Assembly: GCA_016869145.1 (NCBI GenBank)
Contig: VGEU01000017.1
Location: forward strand, 1 to 44,454
DNA from: Alphaproteobacteria bacterium
GTDB lineage: Bacteria > Pseudomonadota > Alphaproteobacteria > MPNO01 > VGEU01
DNA: 44,454 bases
Direction: 5' to 3'
This document shows positions 17,500 to 29,430 of the stretch, in pieces; position 1 is the stretch's first letter, and each line of letters begins with the position of its first letter. The notes beneath the pieces were generated by a model. The model was not told the DNA's origin. It saw nothing but the letters and a program-made list of their open reading frames with translations, and searched no databases. Both the position numbers and the translations under genes were made by a program.

Positions 17500-18723
17500 A
17501 TGAGCCGTCTCTATTTCTTCGCGTTCGCCCTCCTCCTCGCGTCGTTGACCGCGGTCAACCCGATCGCCATCGACACGATGATGCCGGCGATGCCGATGAT
17601 CGCCGACGCGCTGGCGACCGACGCGGCCTCGGTGCAGTACACGCTGAGCGCCTATCTCGTCGGCATCGGCATCGGCCAGCTCGTGCACGGGCCGGTCTCC
17701 GACCGCGTCGGGCGGCGGCCGATCGCGCTCGTCGGCATCGTGCTGTTCGCGCTGAGCTCGGCCGGCTGCGCGCGCGCAAGCTCGGTCGAGATGCTGTTCG
17801 CGCTCCGCGTGCTGCAAGGCTTTTCCGCCTGCGCCGGCCTGGTCATGGCGCGCGCGATCGTGCGCGACCGGTTCGAGCGCAACGTCGCGGCCGAGGTGCT
17901 CGCCTATGTCGGGGTGTTCCACAGCCTCGCGCCGCTGACCGCGCCGATCTTCGGCGCCTCGCTCGCGGTCGCCTATGGCTGGGAGGCGACGTTCTGGGCG
18001 ATGGCGATCTATGCCGCGGTGGTCTCGGTGATCGCCTGGTTCGCGCTGCCCGAGACCCATCGCCAGACCGAGCACGCGCGCTTCGGCGTCCTCGCCAAGG
18101 CCGCGAACTTCGCCCACATCCTGCGCAATCCGGTGTTCCGCGGCTATCTCGGCTGTATGGCGATCGCCTATGCCGGCATGTTCAGCTTCCTCGCCGGCTC
18201 GCCCTTCGTGCTGATCACTTTCATGGGCATCGATCCCGAGCGCTATGGCGTGCTGACGGCGCTGATCATGGTCGGCCATATCCTGGCGTCGTTCTCGGCT
18301 GCGCGCCTCGTCCGCCGCTTCGGCATCGACCGGCTTCTCGGGCTCGGCGTCCTCTTGACGCTCGCCGGCGGCGCCACGATGGCCGGGCTCGCCTGGTTGG
18401 GCATCGCGACGGTCGCCGCGGTGATGCTCCCGATGTTCGTCTACATGCTGGGGTTCGGCAACGTGTCGCCGACCTCTGCGGCGGCGGCGCTGCAACCGTT
18501 CCCGACCATCGCCGGCACGGCGTCGTCGCTGTTCGGCTTCGTCCAGACCATGACCGCGACGGTGGTCGTCGAGCTCACCGGCCTCTTCCACGACGGGACC
18601 CAGCTGCCGATGACGACCGGCGTCGGCGTCTGCGGGGCGCTCGCCGCGCTCCTCTATCTCTATGTCCGCGCCGTCCGGCGCCGGGGCGAGGTCGCCCCGA
18701 CGCCGGAGGCTTGTCGGACCTAG
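17500..18723 (+). CDS. MFS multidrug efflux transporter, Bcr/CflA type
   Basis: This 407-aa inner-membrane proton antiporter is of the DHA1 (Bcr/CflA) type. It starts with a helix containing NPIAIDTMMPAMPMIA, followed by the motif-A loop GPVSDRVGRRP. Alternating hydrophobic stretches suggest 12 membrane helices. Family members export chloramphenicol-like drugs or peptides; a native metabolite is possible. It begins 81 bases after the glycosyltransferase on the same strand and may be read from the same Pho-box promoter, though the gap could hold its own. It converges on phoX with only a few bases between stops. Confidence 0.88.
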   Translation: MSRLYFFAFALLLASLTAVNPIAIDTMMPAMPMIADALATDAASVQYTLSAYLVGIGIGQLVHGPVSDRVGRRPIALVGIVLFALSSAGCARASSVEMLFALRVLQGFSACAGLVMARAIVRDRFERNVAAEVLAYVGVFHSLAPLTAPIFGASLAVAYGWEATFWAMAIYAAVVSVIAWFALPETHRQTEHARFGVLAKAANFAHILRNPVFRGYLGCMAIAYAGMFSFLAGSPFVLITFMGIDPERYGVLTALIMVGHILASFSAARLVRRFGIDRLLGLGVLLTLAGGATMAGLAWLGIATVAAVMLPMFVYMLGFGNVSPTSAAAALQPFPTIAGTASSLFGFVQTMTATVVVELTGLFHDGTQLPMTTGVGVCGALAALLYLYVRAVRRRGEVAPTPEACRT

Positions 18724-18727
18724 TCGA

Positions 18728-20773
18728 TCAGCCGCCGATCGGCCCGCCGTCCTCGCGCGTGATGACGACCACCGACGGACGCGGCGGCATGCCGGCCGCG
18801 AAGTCGGGCCAGCGCGTCGCCGGCTCCTCGAAGCTCGACCGCTTGCCGAACGGCGGATAGTCGCGCGCGCCGTCGGCGGCCGGATGCTAGATGGCGAGGA
18901 AGAGCGTGCGGCCGTCGGCGCTGAACTGCGGACCGCACAGCTCGGCGCCGACCGGCACGCGGAAGAACATCTTCGCGTAGCCGCGCATCGCGCCTTCGGT
19001 CTCGAGGCCCCAGAGCCCGTCGGCGGTGCCGCTCGCCTTCTTCCAGGACGTGCCCTGATCGGTCGCGATCCAGAGGCGGCCCTGGTTGTCGAAGGCCATG
19101 TTGTCGGGGCAGGCGAACCAGCCGTTCCGCGACGTCGCGGCGTGATAGCGCGCGCCCACCGCGGCGACCGCGGGATCGCCGCAGCGGACCAGCATCTCCC
19201 ACGTGCCGCCGAGCGCCGCGTGGTCGTCGCCGGGCTGGGTCATCTCGATGATGTGGCCCCAGTCGTTGGCCGCACGCGGGTTCGCGGCGTCGAGCTGGTC
19301 GGCCTTGCGGTTCGCGTTGTTGGTCATGATCGCGTAGACCTTGTGCGTCCGCGGGCTCGCCTCGACGTCCTCGGGGCGGTCCATCCGCGTCGCGCCGAGG
19401 AGATCGGCGGCGCGCCGCGTCTCGATCATGACGTCGGCCTGGCTCGCGAAGCCGTTCTGCGGCGTGAGGGGTCCGGCGCCCCAGACCAGCGGCAGCCACA
19501 CGAACGAGCCGTCGGCTTCGTAGCGGGCGACGAACAGCGTGCCCTCGTCGAGAAGGCGGCGGTTCGCCTCGCGGTTCGCCGGATCGAAACGGCCGTGGCT
19601 CACATATTTGTAGATGTACTCGAAACGCTCGTCGTCGCCCATGTAGAGGACGACGCGGCCATCTCTGTTGACGATCGCCTCGGCGCCCTCGTGCTTCATG
19701 CGCCCGAGCGCGGTGCGCTTGACCGGCACCGCGGACGGATCATAGGGATCGATCTCGACGATCCAGCCGAAGCGGTTGGCCTCGTTCGGTTCCTTGGCGA
19801 CGTCGAAGCGGTCGTGATAGGCGCCCCAGTTGTAGCCGCGACCGGGGACGCCGTAGCGGCGATGGTTGCGCGCCTCCGCCGATTCGCTCGCCACCTCGCC
19901 CCAGAAGTAGAAATGGAAGTTCTCCTCGGCCGTGAGATACGTGCCCCATGGCGTCATGCCGCCGGCACAGTTGTTGAGCGTGCCGTTGCAGCGAAGCCCG
20001 GTCGGATCGGCCTTGGTCCGCATGCGGTCGTGGCCGGCGGCGAGGCCGGCGATCGTCATCGGCGTGTCGGCGGTGATGCGCCGGTTGAGCCGGCTTTCGG
20101 CCTCGATGCGCCAGCGTCCGTTCGCAGCGCGGGCGATCTCGACGATCGAGGCGCCGTGCGCGGCCATCTCGATATCGACCAGCGCGCGGGTCATGTTCTT
20201 GAACGCCATCTGCTTGGCGTCCTGCTCGCCGCCGAGGCCTGGGAACATCAGCTCCTCGTTGGTATATTCTTGGTTGACGCAAAGGAGCCCGCGATCGCCG
20301 CCATTGGACCCGACGGGCAACGGCGCGAAGCCGACATAGTCGCAGTTGTAGCCGAACTGCCGCGCCTGGGCGGCGGCGGTCTGGTTCATCGGGTCGAAGG
20401 CGGGCACGCCCGGCACGACGGGGTCGCCCCAGCGGAGAAGGATCTCGGCACGATGACCGGCCGCGACATGGTGGGTCTCGTCGACACCGTGGGCGATCTC
20501 GTCGAACCGGAAGCGCGTTTCGGGGCCCGCGTTCGCGGCGGCGCGACGCGCGGTCGCGAGCGCGGTCGGCCCGACGAGAGCCGTGATCGCGGTCGTGGCG
20601 AGCGCACCCTCGAGGAGCGCGCGGCGGCCATAGCGCGCGCCGATCACCTCGCCCATCGTGGGCGCGGTCGCGGGATTGCTCGGGATGTTCTCGGCCTCCT
20701 CGAGGATCGCCGATCGGCTGTGACCGGCAAAAGCGGGGTCGCGGCGAAGGGTCGGATAGTCCTTGCGACGCAT
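18728..20773 (-). CDS. phoX: PhoX-family alkaline phosphatase with in-frame amber codon
   Basis: This PhoX (COG3211) phosphatase is a calcium/iron enzyme that frees phosphate from organic esters in the periplasm. A Tat signal lies after a 49-residue lead: YGRRALLEGA (48-57) and a hydrophobic stretch to about 72. The family-typical segments GVDETHH, PVGSNGGDRGLLCVNQEY, MTPWGTYLTAEENFH and DNQGRLWIATDQG are present. The open frame ends with TAG at 18887-18889 after 628 codons, but the frame then continues for 52 codons with HPAADG, SSFEEPATRWPDF and PPRPSVVVITR, the conserved PhoX C-terminus, ending in TGA at 18730-18728. TAG sits where most homologues have CAG (Gln). The start ATG has AGGAGGAGAG; the Pho box is 48 bases upstream. 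Confidence 0.9.
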
Positions 20774-20821
20774 CGGTCTCTCCTCCTGCTGACGATGGCT
20801 ACGAACCCCTAGCCGAGCGCT

Positions 20822-20839
20822 GTTACAGGACGTTGACGG
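20822..20839 (-). promoter_or_regulatory. Pho box upstream of phoX
   Basis: On the minus strand the sequence reads CCGTCAA, CGTC, CTGTAAC: two 7-base direct repeats with a 4-base gap. The phoX-proximal half matches the consensus at all 7 positions and the distal half at 5 of 7. It lies 48 bases ahead of the phoX ATG, inside the phoX-purB divergent region. The following -10 is weak. Confidence 0.6.
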
Positions 20840-20842
20840 AGG

Positions 20843-20870
20843 TTGCAAAACGGCGCCACACCTCTACAAA
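20843..20870 (+). promoter_or_regulatory. candidate purB promoter
   Basis: TTGCAA (20843-20848), a 16-base spacer and TACAAA (20865-20870) make a plausible sigma-70 promoter pointing at purB, with AGGAGAG then TTG downstream. It sits immediately beside the phoX Pho box, so binding there might affect purB too. Confidence 0.3.
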
Positions 20871-20893
20871 CGACGCGACGACAGGAGAGACCG

Positions 20894-22189
<1,296 letters not shown>

Positions 22190-22205
22190 CCGGCCGACGC
22201 CCGCG

Positions 22206-22553
22206 TCAGACCTGCTGCGGGGAGTCGGGCTTCGCTTCGCGGGTGATCTGGTCGCGGGCCACGGCGGCGAGCCGCTCCATCTCGCGGCGAAGATCGGTCT
22301 CCCCCATCTTCACGCCCTTGGCGCCGAGGTCCTTCAGAACCTTGCCGATCACGTCGTCGTCGCCCGGCTTGTCGAAATCGGCGACGACCACGTCCTTCGC
22401 ATTGGCCTCGGCCGCCGCGCCGGTCATGCCCATCTTCTCCGCCGCCCACAGGCCGAGCAGCTTGTTGCGCCGGGCGGTCATCTTGAACTGGGTTTCCTGG
22501 TCGTGCTTGTACTTGGACTCGAAGCCCTTCTCGCGCTCGTTGAACGTCGTCAT
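22206..22553 (-). CDS. DUF1476 protein, ATP synthase inhibitor zeta subunit
   Basis: This 115-aa protein is of the DUF1476 family, known in Paracoccus and relatives as the zeta subunit that blocks ATP hydrolysis by F1-ATPase. The inhibitory N-terminus (TTFNEREKGFESKYKHD, residues 2-18) and the four-helix part with WAAEKMGMTG are well conserved. The family is confined to Alphaproteobacteria, which makes it a useful lineage marker. The start is ATG 22553 after GGGAGAGAGGT; upstream codons are not conserved. It is divergent from the TANGO2-like gene; the 176-base gap shows no clear signal. Confidence 0.92.
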   Translation of the reverse strand: MTTFNEREKGFESKYKHDQETQFKMTARRNKLLGLWAAEKMGMTGAAAEANAKDVVVADFDKPGDDDVIGKVLKDLGAKGVKMGETDLRREMERLAAVARDQITREAKPDSPQQV

Positions 22554-22729
22554 ACCTCTCTCCCGACACCCGGCGCGAAGCCGCACCGCCCGTTCCATGA
22601 ACCACTCGCGGTAATATGTGGGCGGCCGATGGTCCAAGCAAGTCACCCGAGCGCCCGTCATCCGAGCGCCGATCCGGGAACCGCCGGCCGCGTCTGGCGC
22701 ATCGATCGGTTCCGTGCTATCGGGCGCCG

Positions 22730-23518
22730 ATGTGCACGGTGGTCATCCTGCGTCGCCCGGGTCACGACTGGCCCCTCCTCCTCGCCGCCAACCGCGACGA
22801 GATGGCGGACCGGCCATGGCTCCCGCCGGCGCGGCACTGGGCGGACCGCATCGAGGTCGTCGCCGGCATCGACCAGCTCGCCGGCGGCACCTGGCTCGGG
22901 CTCAACGATCACGGCGTCGTCGCCTGCATCTTGAACCGGCGCAATTCGCTCGGCCCCGACCCGCGGCTCCGCTCGCGGGGCGAGCTCGTGCTCGAGGCGC
23001 TCGATCACGCCGACGCCGACGATGCGGCGCGCGCGCTCGGCGGCCTCGACGGCCGCAGCTATCGCAGCTTCAACATGGTGATCGCCGACAATCGCGACGC
23101 GTTCTGGATCCGGAGTCTCGGCGAGGCCGACGACGGGCGCGTGTCGGCGCACGCGATCCCGGACGGGCTCTCGATGCTGACCGCGCGCGAGCTCGACGAT
23201 CCGCAGTCCCCGCGCATACGCCTGTACCGCCCGCGCTTCGCCGCGGCGCCGGCGCCCGACCCGGCGCGCGAGGACTGGTCCGGTTGGCAGCGTCTTCTCG
23301 CCTGCCGCGACGCGCTCGACGGCGAAGGCCCCGGCGAGGCGATGACGATCGAGACCGACCACGGCTTCGGCACGCTGTCGAGCTCGCTGATCGCCTTGCC
23401 GTCGATCGAGCGCGTCGGCGCGACACCGATCTGGCGCTTCGCCGCCGGTCGCCCCGACCGCACCCCTTATCTCCCCGTCGCGATCGGGGAGAATCGGCCC
23501 GCGGCTCGGGCTCCCTAG
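22730..23518 (+). CDS. NRDE/TANGO2 family protein
   Basis: This 262-aa protein of the NRDE (TANGO2) family starts with MCTVVILRR, which leaves Cys2 as a likely N-terminal nucleophile after Met removal, as in Ntn-type hydrolases. The defining NRDE motif is at 21-24 ([12 protein letters not shown]), followed by [20 protein letters not shown]. Its role in bacteria is unsettled; TANGO2 proteins have been linked to haem and acyl-CoA handling. It stands alone between the zeta subunit and the purine operon, on the same strand as the latter. Confidence 0.9.
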   Translation: MCTVVILRRPGHDWPLLLAANRDEMADRPWLPPARHWADRIEVVAGIDQLAGGTWLGLNDHGVVACILNRRNSLGPDPRLRSRGELVLEALDHADADDAARALGGLDGRSYRSFNMVIADNRDAFWIRSLGEADDGRVSAHAIPDGLSMLTARELDDPQSPRIRLYRPRFAAAPAPDPAREDWSGWQRLLACRDALDGEGPGEAMTIETDHGFGTLSSSLIALPSIERVGATPIWRFAAGRPDRTPYLPVAIGENRPAARAP

Positions 23519-23615
23519 TCAATTCGCATCGCAACATCCTGATTCGACACAATTAGCGTTCGCGCGATCCGGCGGCGACGGTGATCCGGGCTGCACCGAA
23601 GGCCGCGGCGCGGCA

Positions 23616-23644
23616 TTGAGGCAGGGGGGCGGAGTTGCTATATC
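23616..23644 (+). promoter_or_regulatory. candidate sigma-70 promoter of the purine operon
   Basis: TTGAGG (23616-23621), a 17-base spacer and TATATC (23639-23644) form a good promoter candidate, giving a leader of about 40 bases before the purC ATG at 23691. The -10 is in the centre of an 11-bp inverted repeat. Confidence 0.45.
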
Positions 23645-23660
23645 AGAAACAGCTCCGCCC
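23627..23660. repeat. 11-bp inverted repeat framing the purC -10 region
   Basis: GGGCGGAGTTG (23627-23637) and CAGCTCCGCCC (23650-23660) match at 10 of 11 positions, with one G-T pair, around a 12-base AT-rich centre that contains TATATC. It may be a repressor operator; as RNA it would also make a stable hairpin if transcription started further upstream. Confidence 0.5.
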
Positions 23661-23690
23661 GCCCCGATCCCCTTCGTCCAGAGACCCCGC

Positions 23691-24455
23691 ATGGCGCGCC
23701 GCCGACGCATCTATGAAGGCAAGGCCAAGGTGCTGTTCGAAGGCCCGGAACCGGGGACGCTGGTCCAGTACTTCAAGGACGACGCCACCGCCTTCAACAA
23801 CCAGAAGCGCGGCACGATCACTGGCAAGGGCGTCCTCAACAACCGCATCTCCGAGTTCCTCATGATCAAGCTCGGCGAGATCGGCGTGCCGACGCATTTC
23901 GTGCGCCGGCTCAACATGCGCGAGCAGCTGATCCGCGAGGTCGAGATCATCCCGCTCGAGATCGTGGTGCGCAATGTCGCCGCCGGCTCGCTCTGCGCCC
24001 GGCTCGGTCTCACCGAGGGCGCGGCGCTGCCACGCTCGATCGTCGAGTACTATTACAAGTCCGACGAGCTCGGTGATCCGCTCGTCGCCGAGGAACACGT
24101 CACGGCCTTCGGCTGGGCGACACCGCAGGAGCTCGACGAGCTCCTGCATCTGTCGCTCCGCATCAACGATTTCCTGACCGGGCTCTTCATGTCGATCGGC
24201 ATCAGGCTGATCGACTTCAAGCTCGAGTTCGGCCGGCTGTGGCAGAACGACGAGATGCGGATCGTGCTCGCCGACGAGATCAGCCCCGACAATTGTCGGC
24301 TGTGGGATATCAAGACCAACGAGAAGATGGACAAGGATCGTTTCCGCCGCGACCTCGGCAAGGTCGAGGAGGCCTACCTGGAGGTCGCGCGCCGGCTCGG
24401 GATCCTGCCCGACGGCGGTCCGGGCGATCTCAAGGGCCCGGCGGTGATGCAGTGA
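23691..24455 (+). CDS. purC: phosphoribosylaminoimidazole-succinocarboxamide synthase
   Basis: This SAICAR synthase joins CAIR and aspartate with ATP in de novo purine synthesis. It has 254 aa, with [11 protein letters not shown] at the start, the TAFN segment and [15 protein letters not shown] (about 87-101). The region [11 protein letters not shown] (about 176-186) and [11 protein letters not shown] (about 200-210) complete the family signature. Start ATG 23691 matches the usual short N-terminus; the frame opens further upstream but without conservation. It is the first gene of the purC-purS-purQ-purL-bolA-grxD operon. The promoter and dyad lie ahead of it. Confidence 0.95.
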   Translation: MARRRRIYEGKAKVLFEGPEPGTLVQYFKDDATAFNNQKRGTITGKGVLNNRISEFLMIKLGEIGVPTHFVRRLNMREQLIREVEIIPLEIVVRNVAAGSLCARLGLTEGAALPRSIVEYYYKSDELGDPLVAEEHVTAFGWATPQELDELLHLSLRINDFLTGLFMSIGIRLIDFKLEFGRLWQNDEMRIVLADEISPDNCRLWDIKTNEKMDKDRFRRDLGKVEEAYLEVARRLGILPDGGPGDLKGPAVMQ

Positions 24456-24479
24456 CGGCCCTCCGGTGAAGGCTCCGGC

Positions 24480-24722
24480 GTGAAGGCCCGCGTCCACGTC
24501 ACCCTCAAGAAGGGCGTCCTCGATCCGCAGGGTCAGGCGATCGCGCACGCGCTCGGCACGCTCGGCTTCGCCGGCGTCGGCGATGTGCGCCAGGGCAAGT
24601 ATATCGAGATCGAGCTCGCCGAGACCGACCGCGCCACGGCACGCGCGCGCGTCGAGAAGATGTGCGCGCAACTTCTCGCCAACCCGGTGATCGAGGACTA
24701 CGCGATCGAGATCGCGGAATGA
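24480..24722 (+). CDS. purS: phosphoribosylformylglycinamidine synthase subunit PurS
   Basis: This 80-aa small subunit of the FGAM synthase complex bridges PurQ and PurL in organisms with the short PurL. It shows the pattern [20 protein letters not shown] and [10 protein letters not shown] typical of PurS, with a C-terminal EDYAIEIAE. The start is GTG 24480, which gives the usual N-terminus. Its final codons overlap the purQ start (ATGA), so translation is coupled. Confidence 0.94.
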   Translation: MKARVHVTLKKGVLDPQGQAIAHALGTLGFAGVGDVRQGKYIEIELAETDRATARARVEKMCAQLLANPVIEDYAIEIAE

Positions 24723-25404
24723 AGGCCGCCGTCATCGTCTTTCCGGCGTCGAACTGCGACCGCGACGTCGCCGTCGCGCTCGCGGCGAGCATGGGGCGCG
24801 ATCCGCTGATGGTCTGGCATCGCGACGCCGACTTTCCCGCCGTCGACCTGATCGTGCTGCCGGGCGGGTTCTCCTACGGCGATTACCTCCGCGCCGGCGC
24901 GATGGCAGCGCGATCGCCGGTGATGGCCGAGGTGATCCGGCGCGCCCGCCGCGGCGTGCCGGTGCTCGGCATCTGCAACGGGTTCCAGATCCTGACCGAG
25001 GCGGGCCTCCTTCCCGGCGCGCTGATGCGCAACGCCGGCCTCGCCTTCGTCTGCCGCGACGTTCACATCCGGGTCGAGACGACCGACAGCGTCTTCACCC
25101 GGCGCTATGCGAAGGGTGCCATCCTCCGCATCCCGGTCGCCCATCACGACGGCAACTATTTCGCCGATCGTGCGACGCTCGAGGCCCTCGAGGGCGACGG
25201 GCGGATCGCGTTCCGCTATGTCGAGCCGGACGGGCGCGTCACCGCGGCCGCCAATCCGAACGGTGCGGCGCGCAACATCGCCGGCATCTTCAACACGACG
25301 CGCACCGTGCTCGGGCTGATGCCGCATCCCGAGCGCCTCGCCGATCCGCTCCTCGGCGGCACCGACGGGCGGGCGATGTTCGACGGCCTGGTCGAGGCGC
25401 TCGC

Positions 25405-25408
<4 letters not shown>
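24719..25408 (+). CDS. purQ: phosphoribosylformylglycinamidine synthase glutaminase subunit
   Basis: This 229-aa class I glutamine amidotransferase supplies ammonia to PurL. The nucleophile Cys is in [11 protein letters not shown] (about 83-93), and the His/Glu pair is in [11 protein letters not shown] near the C-terminus. The N-terminal [11 protein letters not shown] and [15 protein letters not shown] are typical PurQ segments. It overlaps purS by four bases (ATGA) and purL by four (GTGA), which fits stoichiometric production of the three subunits. Confidence 0.95.
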
Positions 25409-27615
<2,207 letters not shown>

Positions 27616-27620
27616 TCGTC

Positions 27621-27860
27621 ATGGCGATGGATCCCGGCGAGATCGAGGCCTTGATCAAGGCGAGCATCCCCGATGCCGTGGTCCGCATCCAGGATCTCGC
27701 CGGCGACGGCGACCATTACGCGGCGCATGTCACCTCGGCGGCCTTTCGCGGCAAGACCCGCGTCCAGCAGCACCAGATGGTGTACGCCGCACTCCAGGGC
27801 CGCATGGGCGGCCTCCTGCACGCGCTCGCGTTGCAGACGGCCGTCCCCAAGGGCGCCTGA
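27621..27860 (+). CDS. BolA family protein
   Basis: This 79-aa BolA/IbaG-type protein has the class II KH-like fold with IEALIKASIPDAVVRI, a HYAAHVTSAAF stretch and RVQQHQMVYAALQGRM, where the conserved C-terminal His contributes to Fe-S ligation with a monothiol glutaredoxin. It follows purL by five bases and precedes grxD by 30 bases; BolA and Grx4 form a [2Fe-2S] complex used in iron sensing and cluster transfer. The length is short compared with E. coli BolA (105 aa) and closer to IbaG. Confidence 0.93.
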   Translation: MAMDPGEIEALIKASIPDAVVRIQDLAGDGDHYAAHVTSAAFRGKTRVQQHQMVYAALQGRMGGLLHALALQTAVPKGA

Positions 27861-27890
27861 GGCGCCGCATCAGAGACGAGGAAACAGACG

Positions 27891-28238
27891 ATGAGCGAAA
27901 AACCAGTCTTCGAGCGCATCCGCCGTGACGTCGCGGATAATGAGGTGTTCCTCTACATGAAGGGAACGCCGGTGTTCCCGCAATGCGGCTTCTCGGCCGC
28001 GGTGGTGCAGGTCCTGAGCAATCTCGGCGTGCGGTTCTCCTCGGCCAACGTGCTCGAGGACCCCGAGCTCCGCGACGGGATCAAGCACTTCTCGAACTGG
28101 CCGACCATCCCGCAGCTCTACGTCAAGGGCGAGTTCGTCGGTGGCTGCGACATCATCCGCGAGATGTACGAGACGGGCGAGCTCGCCGAGTTCCTGAACA
28201 GCCGCGGCGTCAACGTCCAGCTCGCCAACCCGGCCTGA
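27891..28238 (+). CDS. grxD: Grx4-type monothiol glutaredoxin
   Basis: This 115-aa CGFS-type glutaredoxin carries the active-site Cys32 in [16 protein letters not shown] before it, [16 protein letters not shown] after it, and a [14 protein letters not shown] segment that ends the glutathione pocket. It binds a [2Fe-2S] cluster with glutathione and BolA and delivers it to client proteins. ATG 27891 follows GAGGAAACAG. The last gene of the purine operon is likely this or the following lipoprotein, whose signal peptide begins at the grxD stop. Confidence 0.95.
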   Translation: MSEKPVFERIRRDVADNEVFLYMKGTPVFPQCGFSAAVVQVLSNLGVRFSSANVLEDPELRDGIKHFSNWPTIPQLYVKGEFVGGCDIIREMYETGELAEFLNSRGVNVQLANPA

Positions 28239-29408
28239 CCGGGCCGCGCCGCCGTCGCCTCGCCGCGGGCGCGCTCGCGCTCGCGGCCCTGGTGCTTTCG
28301 GCCTGCGCCGACCGTGACACCAATTTCTCGCAGTATCCGGGCTTCGCCGCCTATTTCGCGGCGAACCCGCCGGCGGCCGAGCCTCCCGCCGCCGCCGACC
28401 GGGCGCTCCTCCAGCGCTTCCGGCCGCGCACCTGGCTGCCGGCCGGGCATGAAGGCCCGATCGACTTCTACGCCGACTACATCGCGCAAGGGCGGCTCCG
28501 CGCCGGCGACGGGGCGGCGATCGCCGCGGCGGTCACGCCCGCGATCCTCGCCGCGCACAAGGACGACCCCCGCGCCGTGTTCGAGCACGTGCCGTCGGGC
28601 GCCCCGCCGCGGCCGGTCGTCTATGCGCGCATCGACCGCGAGAACGTGCGCTTACCCAACGACCCGGCCGGGGTCCGGCCGTTCGTCTTCCTCACCTACC
28701 ATCTCGTGTTCCGCGTCTCTTGCCTCCCCGATGGGCTCGCATGGTGGAAGGCGCTGCCGGTCTCGCTCGTCGCCTCGCTCGAGGACTGGCATCAGCTCGA
28801 CCACTACACCGCGGTCACGCTCGTCCTCGACGACGCATCGCGCCCCGTCGCGGTGACGGTGCAGCAGCACAACTATCTCCGCACATGGCTGGTCGGGCGC
28901 GAGTGGCCGTGGCCGGCCGACGACCGGATCGCGATCGACGTCGCGCGCCGCTCGAACGAGCTCTACCCGCACCGATCAGGGCGCACGCGCCACCGCGCGG
29001 TGCCGTTCCTCGACGGCGACAGCGTCGACTATCTCGTCGGCAACGGCGGCGCACCCTTCTTCGCCGGCGAGGACATCACCGATCCGGTGCGCGAGATCGA
29101 GGCGCCGCTCGTCTTCCTCGCGCCGGCGGACGCGTTCTACACGTTCAAGGGCTTCCTCGGCGAGAAGCGCCTTCTGCCCGGCCGCAGCGGCCCCCCCCGG
29201 CGCCGACTACAACACGCTGCCGCGCTACAAGCCGCGCGCGGTGCAGCTCGTCGCCTTCCACTGGCGCGAGGGCGATCCGCTCTATCCCGGCCTCGTCAAG
29301 CCGGGCGAGCGCGAAGGCCCGGGGTCGGGCACCGACCGCCTCGCCGCGCGGTTCTTCGCCGAATGGCAATGCGCGACGGCACGGATCGAGACGGCCTGCG
29401 CGCCGTAG
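28235..29408 (+). CDS. hypothetical lipoprotein (one frameshift, uncertain start)
   Basis: Reading across a C-run at 29191-29198, where eight C instead of the expected seven shift the frame, gives about 390 residues. The N-terminus has a short lipoprotein signal: an Arg-rich start, [12 protein letters not shown] as lipobox with the acyl-Cys next to ADRDT. The body is acidic and rich in [20 protein letters not shown] and [13 protein letters not shown] do not recognise a family. No ATG, GTG or TTG lies between the frame's preceding region and the lipobox; the nearest usable codon is CTG 28235, which overlaps the grxD stop. So the real start may be an unusual codon, or an indel hides it. Confidence 0.6.
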
Positions 29409-29430
29409 TCTCGGCGGCTCGGGCGCCGGC

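Larger units (their letters stand above)
23519..23690 (+). promoter_or_regulatory. purCSQL leader region
   Basis: The first 50 bases are relatively AT-rich (with GATTCGACACAATTAG), followed by the promoter and dyad described separately. The region has no gene and no recognised riboswitch. Control of the purine operon probably resides here. Confidence 0.5.

Noticed and set aside
17455-18591. 378-codon open frame on the minus strand
   Set aside because: It is antisense to the MFS gene and extremely charged, as expected from complementing hydrophobic codons.
18887-18889. Idea of genome-wide TAG recoding to glutamine
   Set aside because: Several other genes in the window (the 62-aa gene, the MFS gene, the pyrC-like gene, the lipoprotein) end at TAG without conserved sequence beyond, so TAG acts as a normal stop.
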